Shown: positions 8,913-18,686, numbered from the stretch's first letter. The stretch is 64,000 bases of DNA from Lewinellaceae bacterium (GCA_020636075.1 JACJYO010000009.1:1-64000), one strand, 5' to 3'. The notes: generated by a model from the sequence alone, not told the origin. Translations and numbers: made by a program.

Positions 8913-10775
8913 ATGCGAATCATAAAACTCACCGTACTCCTCCTGCTGTGCGCAGGCTGGAGCTACGGCCAGCATACCTTCACGATCGCCGGTGGAAATT
9001 TGGACATCAGTGCCAACACCAGTCTCGTTTTGAAGGATACCGACTGGAAAAACAATTCCGGCTCGGAAACTATCGGTGCAGGTAGCGTGCTGTTCACCGG
9101 CTCGGCTGCCGACATCAGCATTGGCGGCACAACGGCCACCCAATTTTCAATGCTGCTGATTGATAATTCCAACGACGTGTTTGCGGAGCAAAACCTGACT
9201 GTTTTGCAAGAACTGGAGTTCCAAAATGGCAAACTGGATCTACAAAATGCCAACCTGATCCTGGAGGGTACCGTCACCAACCTTAACCCCGATCGTTATG
9301 TGAAAACCTCGGGCCCGGGTGTTGTGATCCGGGAACTGGCTAGCGGAGCTGAGTACCTTTTCCCGGTAGGGAAATCCAGTTACAATCCGCTGGTGCTGCA
9401 AGACCCGGATGGAAGCGGCGACGTGTTTGAAGTGCGGGTTTCGGATGCGGTGCTGTCCGATGGTAATTCGGGTGCACCGCTGACAGCGGACGCAGTGGGG
9501 AGGAGTTGGCATGTAGGCGGAAGCGGCGGCGAATACCCCGACCTGCTCGTCCGAGCGGGCTGGAGCAGCCCGGATGAACTGTCCGGTTTTGACCGCAACG
9601 CTGCCTATGTGGCCCGCTACACCGGCAGTTGGGACTTGTTGGTGGCAAGCACTGCTTCCGGCTCCGATCCGTACAGTTTGGATCGCATGGGTGGTTCGGT
9701 GCCGGCTATTTATGCGGTGTTGAATGGCGACTTCACACCGCCGAGCGCCCTTTGTCAGGACATCACCGTCGAGCTAGACGCTGGAGGCATGGCTAGCATC
9801 ACGCCTATGCAGATAGACGATGGTTCCAGTGATGAAAACGGGATTGCTTCCTACGCACTGGATATCGAAGATTTCGATTGCGCCGACCTGGGCAGCAACA
9901 TCGTGACGCTCACGGTGACCGATGTAATGGGCAACAGCGCCGGCTGTACAGCAACCGTATTTGTGGAAGACAATACTCCCCCGGTCGTTACTGCCGAACT
10001 CATCCTGATAGAAGATCAAACCTTTGAAGTGCAATTCGATGCTACGGATAATTGCGATCCTGACCCTGAACTGGAAGCGGTCATGGAGATACCTGATTTG
10101 ACACAGCCGGAAATCACATTCAAAACGAAGGGCAAGAAAAAGATACAGATTGATTTGACTGAAAACACGGTCAAAGTGGAAGCGCCGGACCCCGTCGCAT
10201 TCTGGGCTGAAGTTTCGGCAGTGGGCGGGGTGGCTGTTTTTGCCGGCCAGGAAATTGAATTGGAAACCGGCCCCCAGCACAAATACCAGTTTAATTTTCA
10301 CAACAACGGCGATTTGAAAAACATACTGGCCCCGGCGTTTGTGCTGCAGGTTATAGCGACGGATGCATCAGGCAATTCGGCCACCGCAACCGCCGAGCCG
10401 GAATTCCCGGAAAGCATCACAGGTGGTTCCGGCACAACCGCGAAGTTGTCCAAGAAGGCCAACCCGGTAGGGCGGAATTCTAACCTGACTGACCCGACAG
10501 CGATCGGCCAATTGGCGGTATTCCCCAACCCGTTCACTACCGGCACAACGGTACAGTTTGAGTTGCCACAGGCCGGTAAGGTTCAGTTGGAAGTTTTTGA
10601 CCTGGAAGGCAGGCAGGTACGCGTTTTGCAAACAGCTGCACTGGAAGCAGGAATGTACTCGGTAGACTGGGATGGCAGATCCGGCAGTGGGCAGCGGCTA
10701 CCGGCGGGTAATTATTTCGTGCGGTTGATCAGCGGCGCTGAAACTCAGGTGAAACAGGTAGTGCTGGCCTGGTAA
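8913..10775 (+). CDS. Secreted protein with HYR-like domain and type IX (type A) sorting domain
   Basis: The start at 8913 begins a signal peptide (MRIIKLTVLLLLCAGWSYGQ); an upstream in-frame start at 8859 would place this peptide internally. The 620-residue protein has an N-terminal beta-rich region shared with gene 11042 (the LFPVGxSxYNPxVL motif and the PELSGFDR-like motif, about residues 60-280). An HYR/Ig-like segment follows (ALCQDITVELDAGG, LTVTDVMGNSAGCTATV; about 285-370), of the same type as the long array in gene 44713. After a linker comes a C-terminal sorting domain (LAVFPNPFTTGTTVQFELP ... PAGNYFVRL, about 535-620). Family knowledge: this domain directs export by the type IX system and attachment to the cell surface. 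The ligand or partner is unknown. Confidence 0.85.
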   Translation: MRIIKLTVLLLLCAGWSYGQHTFTIAGGNLDISANTSLVLKDTDWKNNSGSETIGAGSVLFTGSAADISIGGTTATQFSMLLIDNSNDVFAEQNLTVLQELEFQNGKLDLQNANLILEGTVTNLNPDRYVKTSGPGVVIRELASGAEYLFPVGKSSYNPLVLQDPDGSGDVFEVRVSDAVLSDGNSGAPLTADAVGRSWHVGGSGGEYPDLLVRAGWSSPDELSGFDRNAAYVARYTGSWDLLVASTASGSDPYSLDRMGGSVPAIYAVLNGDFTPPSALCQDITVELDAGGMASITPMQIDDGSSDENGIASYALDIEDFDCADLGSNIVTLTVTDVMGNSAGCTATVFVEDNTPPVVTAELILIEDQTFEVQFDATDNCDPDPELEAVMEIPDLTQPEITFKTKGKKKIQIDLTENTVKVEAPDPVAFWAEVSAVGGVAVFAGQEIELETGPQHKYQFNFHNNGDLKNILAPAFVLQVIATDASGNSATATAEPEFPESITGGSGTTAKLSKKANPVGRNSNLTDPTAIGQLAVFPNPFTTGTTVQFELPQAGKVQLEVFDLEGRQVRVLQTAALEAGMYSVDWDGRSGSGQRLPAGNYFVRLISGAETQVKQVVLAW

Positions 10776-10952
10776 GACATCAAAAATTATCCAAGTCTTA
10801 TCAGTTTTTGGCAAACAAAACAGATAGAAATGCTGTGTTCAGAACCGGAGAGCAGGCAGTACGCATGAGACGGCTGCCTGTTTCTTCGCTTCAACATAGA
10901 CAATGGAGTACAATAAATTTTACCTGGACAAAATGCATATTGAACTCAAAAT

Positions 10953-11008
10953 GTCTGATTCCTTATGGAGATTGTCCGAGTATTTTACTTAGGCTCTAAC
11001 TACCTTTG
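10953..11008 (+). promoter_or_regulatory. Class B direct-repeat operator with -7 element TACCTTTG
   Basis: GTCTGATTCCTT (10953-10964) and GTCCGAGTATTT (10974-10985) are 21 bp apart. TTTG starts at 11005, 31 bp after the second half-site. The -7 element TACCTTTG (11001-11008) is a perfect match to the Bacteroidota consensus. The same arrangement and spacing occur before gene 44713. Confidence 0.6.
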
Positions 11009-11041
11009 TACACTTGAGTTTATTGTTAATCATCCCGTATC

Positions 11042-13228
11042 ATGAAAATATTCCGTACAATTTATTGGACAACGCTGTTTTGCGGCATCCTCCTTAGCGC
11101 CCCACTGATCGCCCAACTCAACAACCAGGGTGTTTTTGTCAACATAGCCAGTGGAACCACGGTTGTTGCTAACAATGGCGTCGTCAATGCCAATGGCGGT
11201 ACGATCACTGTAGAGGGTACGCTTACCACACCGGCCGATCTTACCAATACTTCAGGCGCTACGCTTCAGGGTAATGGCCAGTACAATGTGAGTGGCAACT
11301 GGACCAACAGCGCTACCTTCAATGCGGGTACTTCTACGGTAACTTTCGAGGGCACTCAAAATAGCACCGTTTCTTCCGGTGGCAGTTCATTTTACAATGT
11401 TGCACTGAATAAAACAGGTGGCAATAATCTCCTGCTGGGCGATAATATGGCCGTCAGTAATAGCCTCGAATTTCAGGCAGCCAACAACTACGTGGTGTTA
11501 GGTGATTACAATTTGCAAGTGGTGGATATTATCGGGTACGATGCCTCCCGCCATGTGCGCACTACTGGTGCCGGCTTTCTGGCGCGTACGGTAGATGGCA
11601 GCCCTGCTCTGTTTCCGGTAGGTAATTCGGCCTATAATCCGGCCATATTGACCAATGCCGGTACCAGCGATCAGTACCGAGTACGTGTCTCCGATGCTGT
11701 GCTGAGCAACGGCTTTTCCGGTTCTGCATATACTGCCAATGCCGTTGATCGCAGTTGGGTTGTAGAAGAAGGTACACCAGGCGGCTCCGATCTGACTATG
11801 GAACTGCAATGGAATAGCAGCGAAGAACTGCCCGGTTTTGACCGAACCATGTCTTATGTGTCGCGTTTTGACGCAGGCACCTGGGACAACCAGACCAGCA
11901 GCGCCGCTGCCGGTACTGGTCCTTTCACTCAAACCCGCACCGGCATCACCAGCCTCTCGCCGTTTGCGGTGCTGGGCAATACCTTTATCCCAACAATAGA
12001 TATTTTGGGTCGTATTATTTGGAAAGGCGATGGTGACACCGGTGTGAAAGACGCCACGGTGACTGCCAGCGGCGACCTGAACGGCATGGCTGTATCCGAT
12101 GTAGTGGGAGATTACAGCATGACGTTTGCCGGCAACGGCGATGTATCCCTGGTTCCAAGTAAAACAATTAACCTGCTCAATGGTGTCGACATCGGCGATA
12201 AACTGGCGATCCAGCAACACCTCGTTGGCCTAAATACGATTAACGACCCCTATGCTCAGATTGCCATGGATATTAATCGCGACAATAGTATTTCCACCTT
12301 TGATGCCGTGATAATCAGTCAGGCACTGCTCAATAACCCTTTGGCGTTTAATTATTTCAATATATCCTGGCGTTTCGTGCCCAAAAATTTCGTGCTTTCC
12401 CTGCCACCCTGGGGCTTTCCCGAACAGATCGATCTGATAGGCGTTACCGGCAATCAAACCGACCAGGATTTCTACGGGGTCAAGATCGGCGACGTCGTAG
12501 CTACCTTTGCCAACCCGGCCAACTTCGGCGCGGGTATGAAACCGCTGGTATGGCGCGTTCAGGATCACATGCTGGAAGCCGGACAAATGCTGGAAGTCAG
12601 CTTTAATGCAGATTATCTGGAAAACCTGGCGGCTTGCCAATTTGCCTTACAATTCGACCCACAGTACCTGGCGCTTGAGTCCGTGGAACCACTGACTGCT
12701 CTGCCCATGAGTACGGACAATTTCGGGCTCTTCCAGGTTCAGCAGGGTAAGGTCCGGACTATCTGGTCACAACCGCAAGGATTGGAATTGCCCGCCGGCT
12801 CCGAGGTGTTTCGCCTGCGCTTCAAAGCCCTGGAGTCCGGTGTACTGCTAAGCACTGTGTTGGGCCTCGACGAAACTGTCCTTCCCGGTTTGGCGTATAA
12901 CCGAAATCTGGAGCATGCTCCGGTACAAATGTATTACGACGCATCCACGGCTACCGGCACACCGGCAAACGCAGTGACAATGTTTGATGCCTGGCCCAAT
13001 CCTTTCGTGCAAACAACTACCGTGCGCTTCAATTTACCGGAAGCCTGTAAAGCCCAACTGCGGGTTTTTGATGCCAGCGGTCGCGAACTGCTTCAAATGG
13101 ATAAAAATTACCCTGCCGGTAATCAGCAGGAACCGATCCGGTTGGAAGGGATGTCAGGAACTTTGGTGTGTGAATTGACCACGCCTTGGGGAACACAGCG
13201 TTTAAAATTGATCACTGCAAAACAATAA
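11042..13228 (+). CDS. Secreted protein with dockerin-like and cohesin-like segments and type IX sorting domain
   Basis: 728 residues. A signal peptide runs to about residue 25 (SAPLIAQ). Residues 30-320 are beta-helix-like and then share the LFPVGNSAYNPAILT module with gene 8913. At about 320-480 there is a dockerin type I-like segment: a GRIIWKGDGDTGVKDATV carboxypeptidase-regulatory-like strand, then IGDKLAIQQHLVG and DINRDNSISTFDAVIISQ (EF-hand-like loop). Residues about 500-625 (ACQFALQFDPQYLALESVEP) look like a cohesin-type beta-sandwich. The C-terminus (FDAWPNPFVQTTTVRFNLP) is a type A type IX sorting domain. The dockerin and cohesin calls rest on motif likeness only. Expression is probably from the class B promoter just upstream. 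Confidence 0.8.
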   Translation: MKIFRTIYWTTLFCGILLSAPLIAQLNNQGVFVNIASGTTVVANNGVVNANGGTITVEGTLTTPADLTNTSGATLQGNGQYNVSGNWTNSATFNAGTSTVTFEGTQNSTVSSGGSSFYNVALNKTGGNNLLLGDNMAVSNSLEFQAANNYVVLGDYNLQVVDIIGYDASRHVRTTGAGFLARTVDGSPALFPVGNSAYNPAILTNAGTSDQYRVRVSDAVLSNGFSGSAYTANAVDRSWVVEEGTPGGSDLTMELQWNSSEELPGFDRTMSYVSRFDAGTWDNQTSSAAAGTGPFTQTRTGITSLSPFAVLGNTFIPTIDILGRIIWKGDGDTGVKDATVTASGDLNGMAVSDVVGDYSMTFAGNGDVSLVPSKTINLLNGVDIGDKLAIQQHLVGLNTINDPYAQIAMDINRDNSISTFDAVIISQALLNNPLAFNYFNISWRFVPKNFVLSLPPWGFPEQIDLIGVTGNQTDQDFYGVKIGDVVATFANPANFGAGMKPLVWRVQDHMLEAGQMLEVSFNADYLENLAACQFALQFDPQYLALESVEPLTALPMSTDNFGLFQVQQGKVRTIWSQPQGLELPAGSEVFRLRFKALESGVLLSTVLGLDETVLPGLAYNRNLEHAPVQMYYDASTATGTPANAVTMFDAWPNPFVQTTTVRFNLPEACKAQLRVFDASGRELLQMDKNYPAGNQQEPIRLEGMSGTLVCELTTPWGTQRLKLITAKQ

Positions 13229-13320
13229 ACTGGTCTCCAAATAGCACGGGTTTGTACCAGAAAATACGTGTTGGAGTATTCGTTTAGCCTTCCGGTGCTG
13301 AAAGCTGGCGTTCTTCCTGT

Positions 13321-13368
13321 ATCGCTCCGATGTGGTAATTAGGACAGGATCACTCCGATCTGGTCATT
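13321..13368 (+). promoter_or_regulatory. 28-bp-period direct repeat upstream of the receiver-kinase-AraC gene
   Basis: ATCGCTCCGATGTGGTAATT (13321-13340) and ATCACTCCGATCTGGTCATT (13349-13368) match at 17 of 20 positions. A weak -7 candidate, TAGACTTG, lies at 13398-13405. The spacing differs from the 21-bp operators, so this may be the site of another regulator. Confidence 0.4.
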
Positions 13369-13430
13369 TTCAGCCGTATATATTTCCAATTTTTACTTAG
13401 ACTTGTCCATCAAAACCAAATGTATCCGAC

Positions 13431-15416
13431 ATGCCTGCACGTATACTTGTAGTGGACGACGAACCCCGCTTTGAGCGGTTGGTGCTCCAGCGCCTCCGAA
13501 AAGGTGTTCAGGAAGGAATTTATGAGTTCAGTTTTGCTGCCGATGGCCTGGAAGCCCTGGAGATTTTTAAGCAGGACCCGGCTTTCAACATGGTGCTTAC
13601 GGACATCAATATGCCCCGTATGGACGGCCTCACCCTGCTTGAGCGACTCCGGGAAATCAACCCGTTACTGAAGGTGGTGATCGTGTCGGCTTATGGCGAT
13701 ATGCCGAATATCCGAAAGGCGATGAACCTGGGCGCATTTGATTTTGTGACCAAACCGATCGAGTTTGCTGACCTGGAACTAACCATCCGTAAAACGCTGG
13801 AAGAAGCCGATCTTCTGAAAGAAGCTGCTAAATCCCGCGAGCTCGCCGAAAAAAACGAGATGCTGGAAGAACTCGATCAGCTCAAAACCAGATTTTTCAC
13901 CAACATTTCCCATGAATTTCGAACACCGCTGACCGTCATCGCTGGCATGACGGGCCAAATTGGCGAAAACCCCGAGCGCTGGCTTGACCGGGGCCTTACC
14001 ATGATCCGCCGGAATACCAGCAACATGCTCGACCTGGTCCGCCAGATCCTCGACCTGAACAAACTCGAGTCGGGCAGGCTGGAAGTCGACCCCATAAAGG
14101 CCGATATTATTCCCTTTTTGCGGTACCTGGTGGAATCCTTCCAACCCTTGGCGGAAACACGCGATATCCGGCTGAGCTTCCATTCGGGGATGGAAACACT
14201 AGTTATGGATTTCGATCCGGAAAAAATGCTGCGCATTATTTCTAATCTCCTGGGCAATGCCCTGAAGTTTTGCGCCGAAGGCGATCAGGTGGATGTCGAG
14301 GTAGAAACATCGGAAAATAATATGCTGCGCATCCGTGTCAGGGATACCGGCCCCGGCATTCCGGCCGGGCAATTGCCGCACATTTTCGATCGGTTTTACC
14401 AGGCGAAAGATGCCAACTGGTCCAATACCCCGGGCACGGGTATCGGCCTGTCGCTCGTGCAGGAATTTACCCGGTTACTCGACGGTGTGGTTACTGTGGA
14501 AAGCAGGGAAGGCGAGGGGGCGATATTTACCGTGGAATTGCCCATCCGACAGGAAGCCCAGAAGCCGGATACCGATGTTGCCATGCTTTCGCCGGAGCGG
14601 TACGATTTACCGGCATCACCAATGGCCCAAACCGGTGATGAAAGCGAGCTGGAACTTCCCAGCCTCCTCCTTGTGGAAGACAACACAGATATTGTCCAAT
14701 ATCTGATGAGCTGCCTGGAAGGGCGCTACCAGCTGAGCTGGGCAAAGGATGGGGAGGAAGGTATTGCAACAGCCATCGAAACGGTACCTGATATCATCAT
14801 CAGCGATGTGATGATGCCCCGAAAAGACGGATTTGAACTGTGCCAAACGCTCAAAGCAGATACCCGCACGAGCCACATCCCCATTATTTTGCTGACGGCC
14901 AAAGCCGATGTAGAGTCAAAAATTGCCGGTTTGCGGCGCGGCGCTGATGCCTACCTGGCCAAACCCTTCGATAAGCAGGAACTTTTGGCCCGACTCGAAA
15001 ATTTGCTCGAACTGCGCGCACGCCTTCAGGCTCGCTACCGGATGATGGAAGATATGCCGGTGGCGGACGAAGAAGCCTTGCAACAGGAAGACCAGTTTGT
15101 GAGCATGATCAAGGAGGCGATCCATGCACACATGGATGAGGAGGAATTTGGTATTCATGAGCTCTGCAGGGCTATTGGCGTTAGCCGCACGCAATTGCAC
15201 CGAAAAATTAAAGCGCTGACCGGACGGTCCACGTCGAGTTTGATCCGATATTTCCGCTTGTTGCATGCCAAACAACTGCTGATGACCTCCGACCTGAACC
15301 TCAGTCAGGTAGCTTATGATTGCGGATTCCGCGACCCCAAATATTTTTCCAACACATTTACCGAGGAATTCGGCATCCGGCCAAGAGACTTCCGAAAAGG
15401 CAGTTCGGAACAATAA
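13431..15416 (+). CDS. Soluble receiver-histidine kinase-receiver-AraC hybrid regulator
   Basis: 661 residues with no signal peptide and no membrane segment, so cytoplasmic. Order: receiver 1 (1-125, DD near residue 9 and Asp58 in LTDINMP), a short coiled coil, HisKA with ISHEFRTPL (His161), HATPase (about 255-370, DTGPGIP and GTGIGLSL), receiver 2 (about 415-535, Asp459 in IISDVMMP), and an AraC-type HTH (about 565-655, ELCRAIGVSRTQLHRKIKAL). This is an HTCS in which the periplasmic sensor is replaced by a receiver. It is therefore likely to take its input from a separate kinase, such as the receiver-less membrane kinases at 15482 or 19477. Its AraC domain is the strongest in-window candidate to bind the class A operators, one of which overlaps this gene's own stop codon. 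The wiring is inference. Confidence 0.92.
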   Translation: MPARILVVDDEPRFERLVLQRLRKGVQEGIYEFSFAADGLEALEIFKQDPAFNMVLTDINMPRMDGLTLLERLREINPLLKVVIVSAYGDMPNIRKAMNLGAFDFVTKPIEFADLELTIRKTLEEADLLKEAAKSRELAEKNEMLEELDQLKTRFFTNISHEFRTPLTVIAGMTGQIGENPERWLDRGLTMIRRNTSNMLDLVRQILDLNKLESGRLEVDPIKADIIPFLRYLVESFQPLAETRDIRLSFHSGMETLVMDFDPEKMLRIISNLLGNALKFCAEGDQVDVEVETSENNMLRIRVRDTGPGIPAGQLPHIFDRFYQAKDANWSNTPGTGIGLSLVQEFTRLLDGVVTVESREGEGAIFTVELPIRQEAQKPDTDVAMLSPERYDLPASPMAQTGDESELELPSLLLVEDNTDIVQYLMSCLEGRYQLSWAKDGEEGIATAIETVPDIIISDVMMPRKDGFELCQTLKADTRTSHIPIILLTAKADVESKIAGLRRGADAYLAKPFDKQELLARLENLLELRARLQARYRMMEDMPVADEEALQQEDQFVSMIKEAIHAHMDEEEFGIHELCRAIGVSRTQLHRKIKALTGRSTSSLIRYFRLLHAKQLLMTSDLNLSQVAYDCGFRDPKYFSNTFTEEFGIRPRDFRKGSSEQ

Positions 15417-15471
15417 TCCACTTTTTTGGAACAATGGCGGAAATCCACCCCGGAAATCCCGGCGACCTTTG
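15407..15471 (+). promoter_or_regulatory. Class A direct-repeat operator and -7 element, copy 2
   Basis: GGAACAATAA (15407-15416, overlapping the TAA of the upstream gene) and GGAACAATGG (15428-15437) are 21 bp apart. TTTG is at 15468-15471, 40 bp from the second half-site. The start codon of the next gene is only 14 bp after TTTG, so the mRNA would have almost no leader. Confidence 0.8.
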
Positions 15472-15481
15472 TGCCATAATT

Positions 15482-18400
15482 ATGGCATTGAGGATACGCA
15501 TAAAAATCTGGGTTACCCTGTGTTGGGTTCTTATCTGGGCCCCGGTGAACGGATTCGCTCAGGTAAGCAATGGGCAGGCACCTTTCGGGCTCTTTTCCAG
15601 GCTGGACGGACTAACCGAAGCAACTGTCACAGCGATCTGCCAGGATAGCCGTGGTTTCCTGTGGGTGGGTACCCAACATGGGCTGAACCGGTATGACGGC
15701 ACGCGTATCCTCAAGTTTTATCACGCGCCTTTCGATACGACAACCCTCAGTGGCAACCACATTACAGCCCTCTGGGAAGACTCATACGGCATGCTTTGGG
15801 TAGGCACCCGGGAAGGGCTAAACCGGTATAATCCCCGATCCGGCGCCTTTATCCGTTTTCAACACAACCCGGACCGGGCAAACACCCTTCGGTCCAGCAT
15901 AGTCACTTCCATTATTGCATCATCCGAAAAGCATGACGGGGCGCAAACCCTTTGGGTGGGCACCGACGAAGGGCTCGACCAATTTGAGATCGATACGCCA
16001 CAACAGGAACACCCGACAGTAGTCATCAGCCGGATGCCGGAGAAGCATATCGATGGTGCTTTCGTTTCCAATCAACCTGTTTGCAAACTCTATGTGGATG
16101 GGACGGGACGGCTCTGGGTATCCACGTCAATGGCGCTTTATCATTCAGCCGACCCCTGTGGCTCAGACAAGCCTGTTGTTTTTAAAGCCGTTTCCCAAAC
16201 TGACGTTCCCCGGGGCACCACCCGCTCGAACCAATATTGTAGTTTCATCCAGGGCACAGAACAATCGTTCTGGATCGTTTCCGGAAAGGCCGTTACCCGC
16301 GTCGATGAAACGTCGAATAATCGTTTGCAATTCCGAACATTTTTCTACCCTGGAGCCGGGGAAATGGCCGATCCGGCGCTGGCGACCCTCGACTGGCGCC
16401 GGAAAATTTTTCTGTTGAAAAACAAGGATGCGCCGCTGCTTTTCGACACACACTCCCAAACTTTTGAAGTACCCGGACCGCATTATGCCCGCCTGGCGAA
16501 CGCCGTTGCATTTACCGGCGTATACTGTGATCGCAGCAGAAATATTTGGGTGGGTACCGCCGGAGCGGGGCTGTTCAAATACCACCTGCGCAATGACTTG
16601 TTCCACGCATCCGGCAATCCGGATTACCCCGGAAATGCGGAATTTGTGCATAGTCTGCATTTCGGAAAAGGCATTATCGATCCCAACGGATGGCTGTGGT
16701 ATCCGCATGCGGAAGGACTGGCCTGCGTAGACCCCGCCGGAGCGCAGAAGACCATTTTTCGCCACAATGCCCTTGATTCCAACAGCCTGAGCCAGGATCA
16801 TGTGACGGTACTTCTCGCCGATCCCGTGTTGCCGGAGCGCTTTCTTTGGGTTGGTACCCGGGGAGGCGGCCTTAACCGTTTTGATCGGAAAACAAACCGG
16901 TTCAACCATTACATCGAAAAACACGGTCTCCCGAATGGTACGATCAACGCAATACTACCTGATAACCAGGGCCACTTGTGGGTAAGCACCAGCCAAGGGC
17001 TCTCCCAACTCCAATTGAACCAGGAACGACAGGTGATTCGGATTCAAAATTTTGGACAGGAGAACGGCTTGCTTCAACCGGCATTTGACGCCAGGGCTGC
17101 ATTCAGAACGACAGATGGTCACCTCTACTTCAGCGGATCGGGTGGCTGGGTCTGGTTTCATCCCGACAGTGTTAATGATCCGTTGCCGGCGCCTCCCGTC
17201 GTGATCACCGGTTTGCGTATCCAATATCAACCGGTTTCGCACCTCGATCCGGGCTCCCCATTGCTCCGGCCGGTTTCCGAAACCAGGGAACTCACATTGC
17301 CTTTCAATCAGAACACCCTCGCCGTTGCCTTTGCCGCACTCGACTTTGTAGCGCCGGAGCAAAACCGGTATGCCTGCTTCCTCGAAAATTTTGATGCGGA
17401 CTGGAACGAGGTGGGTAACCATCCGGAAGCCACGTACACGGACTTGCCGCCGGGACGATACAAATTGCACGTTCGGGCCTGCAATGCCGGAGGTGTTTGG
17501 AATGAAGAGGGCGCCGAGTTAGTCATCTACATCCAGGCGCCCTGGTGGCAAACCTGGTGGTTTGTGCTGTTATTTGGTGGATTGGCTGGCGGATTGTTGT
17601 GGAGCCTCTTCCGGTCGGCAAACCGGCATCGGAAACTCCGTCAGGAAGCAGCCATCGAACGCGCCCGGGCCGATGAAAAGCAGCGCCAGGCTGAAAACCT
17701 GGAGACCCAGGCAAAAAAACTGGCCGATGCATTTCTGGCCTTGAAAGGAAAAAACGAAGAGGTCATCGCCATTCAGCAAAAACTGATCGCCCAGGATAAA
17801 TTAGCTACGCTCGGGCATCTCATCACCGGCATAACCCATGAGCTCAAAACACCGCTCAACTTCGTCATCAATTTTTCCGATATCGCTGCTGAACAGACCG
17901 ATGAGTTGGTTGATGCTTTGGCAGTTCTCCAGGCAGACATTGCACCAGCGACCTTTGAAAATTTACAGCAATTGACGACCGATATCCGGGGAAACGCCAT
18001 CGACAGTCGTGATAATGGCAAGCGGGCGCTCAACCTCATGCACCACCTGCTCAACCTGTCGCGTGGCACGGAAGACCGTTTTTATTCGGTAGAACTGCAC
18101 GCCTTGCTGGACGAGAATATCAAACTGGCCTATCACGGCTTTCGGGCTATAGCGCCCGGTTTCAATATTTCCATTGAAAAAGCCTACGACCCGGGAATCC
18201 GGCAAATTGAGGCTATGCCGGCAGAACTGGGGCGCGTTTTGCTCAATATCCTGAACAATGCCTTTGAAGCGGCACATCAAAAACAGCAGGCTGTTGGTAA
18301 TACATACGAACCCGAGCTGCATATCCAAACTGAAACAGCGCCCTCGGGTATCTGGATTGATATTCGGGATAATGGCGCCGGCATCCCACCTGAAGTGCGG

Positions 18401-18595
18401 GACCAAATTTTTACACCGTTTTTTACCACAAAACCTTTAGGGAACGGCAACGCCGGACTGGGGCTGTCGATCAGTCGCGAAATCATTGTGAAAAAACACG
18501 GTGGCAAACTGGAAGTGCGCAGCCGTTCCGGCGAGTATACCGAGTTCCGGATTTACTTGCCGACAAGACCTGCTACTGTGCAAACAACAGCCTGA
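15482..18595 (+). CDS. Membrane propeller sensor histidine kinase without receiver
   Basis: Start 15482 gives a signal sequence (MALRIRIKIWVTLCWVLIWA); longer in-frame starts would run through the promoter. 1037 residues. A periplasmic two-component regulator propeller has repeated blades of the kind DSRGFLWVGTQHGLNRY and DSYGMLWVGTREGLNRY. A Y_Y_Y domain (about 600-680), a membrane segment (about 687-710) and a coiled coil follow. The HisKA-like H-box is ITHELKTPL (His786) and the HATPase has DNGAGIPPEV and GLGLSISREI. It ends after the HATPase with no receiver or AraC domain. The likely phosphoacceptors are the free receiver encoded 90 bp downstream (18687) or receiver 1 of the upstream protein. 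Its promoter is a class A site, so the kinase appears to belong to the regulon it may control. Confidence 0.9.
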   Translation: MALRIRIKIWVTLCWVLIWAPVNGFAQVSNGQAPFGLFSRLDGLTEATVTAICQDSRGFLWVGTQHGLNRYDGTRILKFYHAPFDTTTLSGNHITALWEDSYGMLWVGTREGLNRYNPRSGAFIRFQHNPDRANTLRSSIVTSIIASSEKHDGAQTLWVGTDEGLDQFEIDTPQQEHPTVVISRMPEKHIDGAFVSNQPVCKLYVDGTGRLWVSTSMALYHSADPCGSDKPVVFKAVSQTDVPRGTTRSNQYCSFIQGTEQSFWIVSGKAVTRVDETSNNRLQFRTFFYPGAGEMADPALATLDWRRKIFLLKNKDAPLLFDTHSQTFEVPGPHYARLANAVAFTGVYCDRSRNIWVGTAGAGLFKYHLRNDLFHASGNPDYPGNAEFVHSLHFGKGIIDPNGWLWYPHAEGLACVDPAGAQKTIFRHNALDSNSLSQDHVTVLLADPVLPERFLWVGTRGGGLNRFDRKTNRFNHYIEKHGLPNGTINAILPDNQGHLWVSTSQGLSQLQLNQERQVIRIQNFGQENGLLQPAFDARAAFRTTDGHLYFSGSGGWVWFHPDSVNDPLPAPPVVITGLRIQYQPVSHLDPGSPLLRPVSETRELTLPFNQNTLAVAFAALDFVAPEQNRYACFLENFDADWNEVGNHPEATYTDLPPGRYKLHVRACNAGGVWNEEGAELVIYIQAPWWQTWWFVLLFGGLAGGLLWSLFRSANRHRKLRQEAAIERARADEKQRQAENLETQAKKLADAFLALKGKNEEVIAIQQKLIAQDKLATLGHLITGITHELKTPLNFVINFSDIAAEQTDELVDALAVLQADIAPATFENLQQLTTDIRGNAIDSRDNGKRALNLMHHLLNLSRGTEDRFYSVELHALLDENIKLAYHGFRAIAPGFNISIEKAYDPGIRQIEAMPAELGRVLLNILNNAFEAAHQKQQAVGNTYEPELHIQTETAPSGIWIDIRDNGAGIPPEVRDQIFTPFFTTKPLGNGNAGLGLSISREIIVKKHGGKLEVRSRSGEYTEFRIYLPTRPATVQTTA

Positions 18596-18658
18596 AACAA
18601 TAGTCTACCCTTTTGGAACATAGCCGGCTATCGGAGCCAGTGTTTCCCGGCAACTTTG
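18594..18658 (+). promoter_or_regulatory. Class A direct-repeat operator and -7 element, copy 3
   Basis: GAAACAATAG (18594-18603) and GGAACATAGC (18615-18624, one A missing inside the motif) are 21 bp apart. TTTG is at 18655-18658, 40 bp from the second half-site start. The first half-site overlaps the stop of the kinase gene upstream. Confidence 0.7.
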
Positions 18659-18686
18659 TGGGACATTACCATCAACAGTCAATCCT

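Noticed and set aside
10808..10999. A 63-codon plus-strand ORF between genes 10775 and 11042
   Set aside because: It overlaps the class B operator and ends at the -7 element of gene 11042, and its composition is unlike any protein here. I treat the region as promoter.
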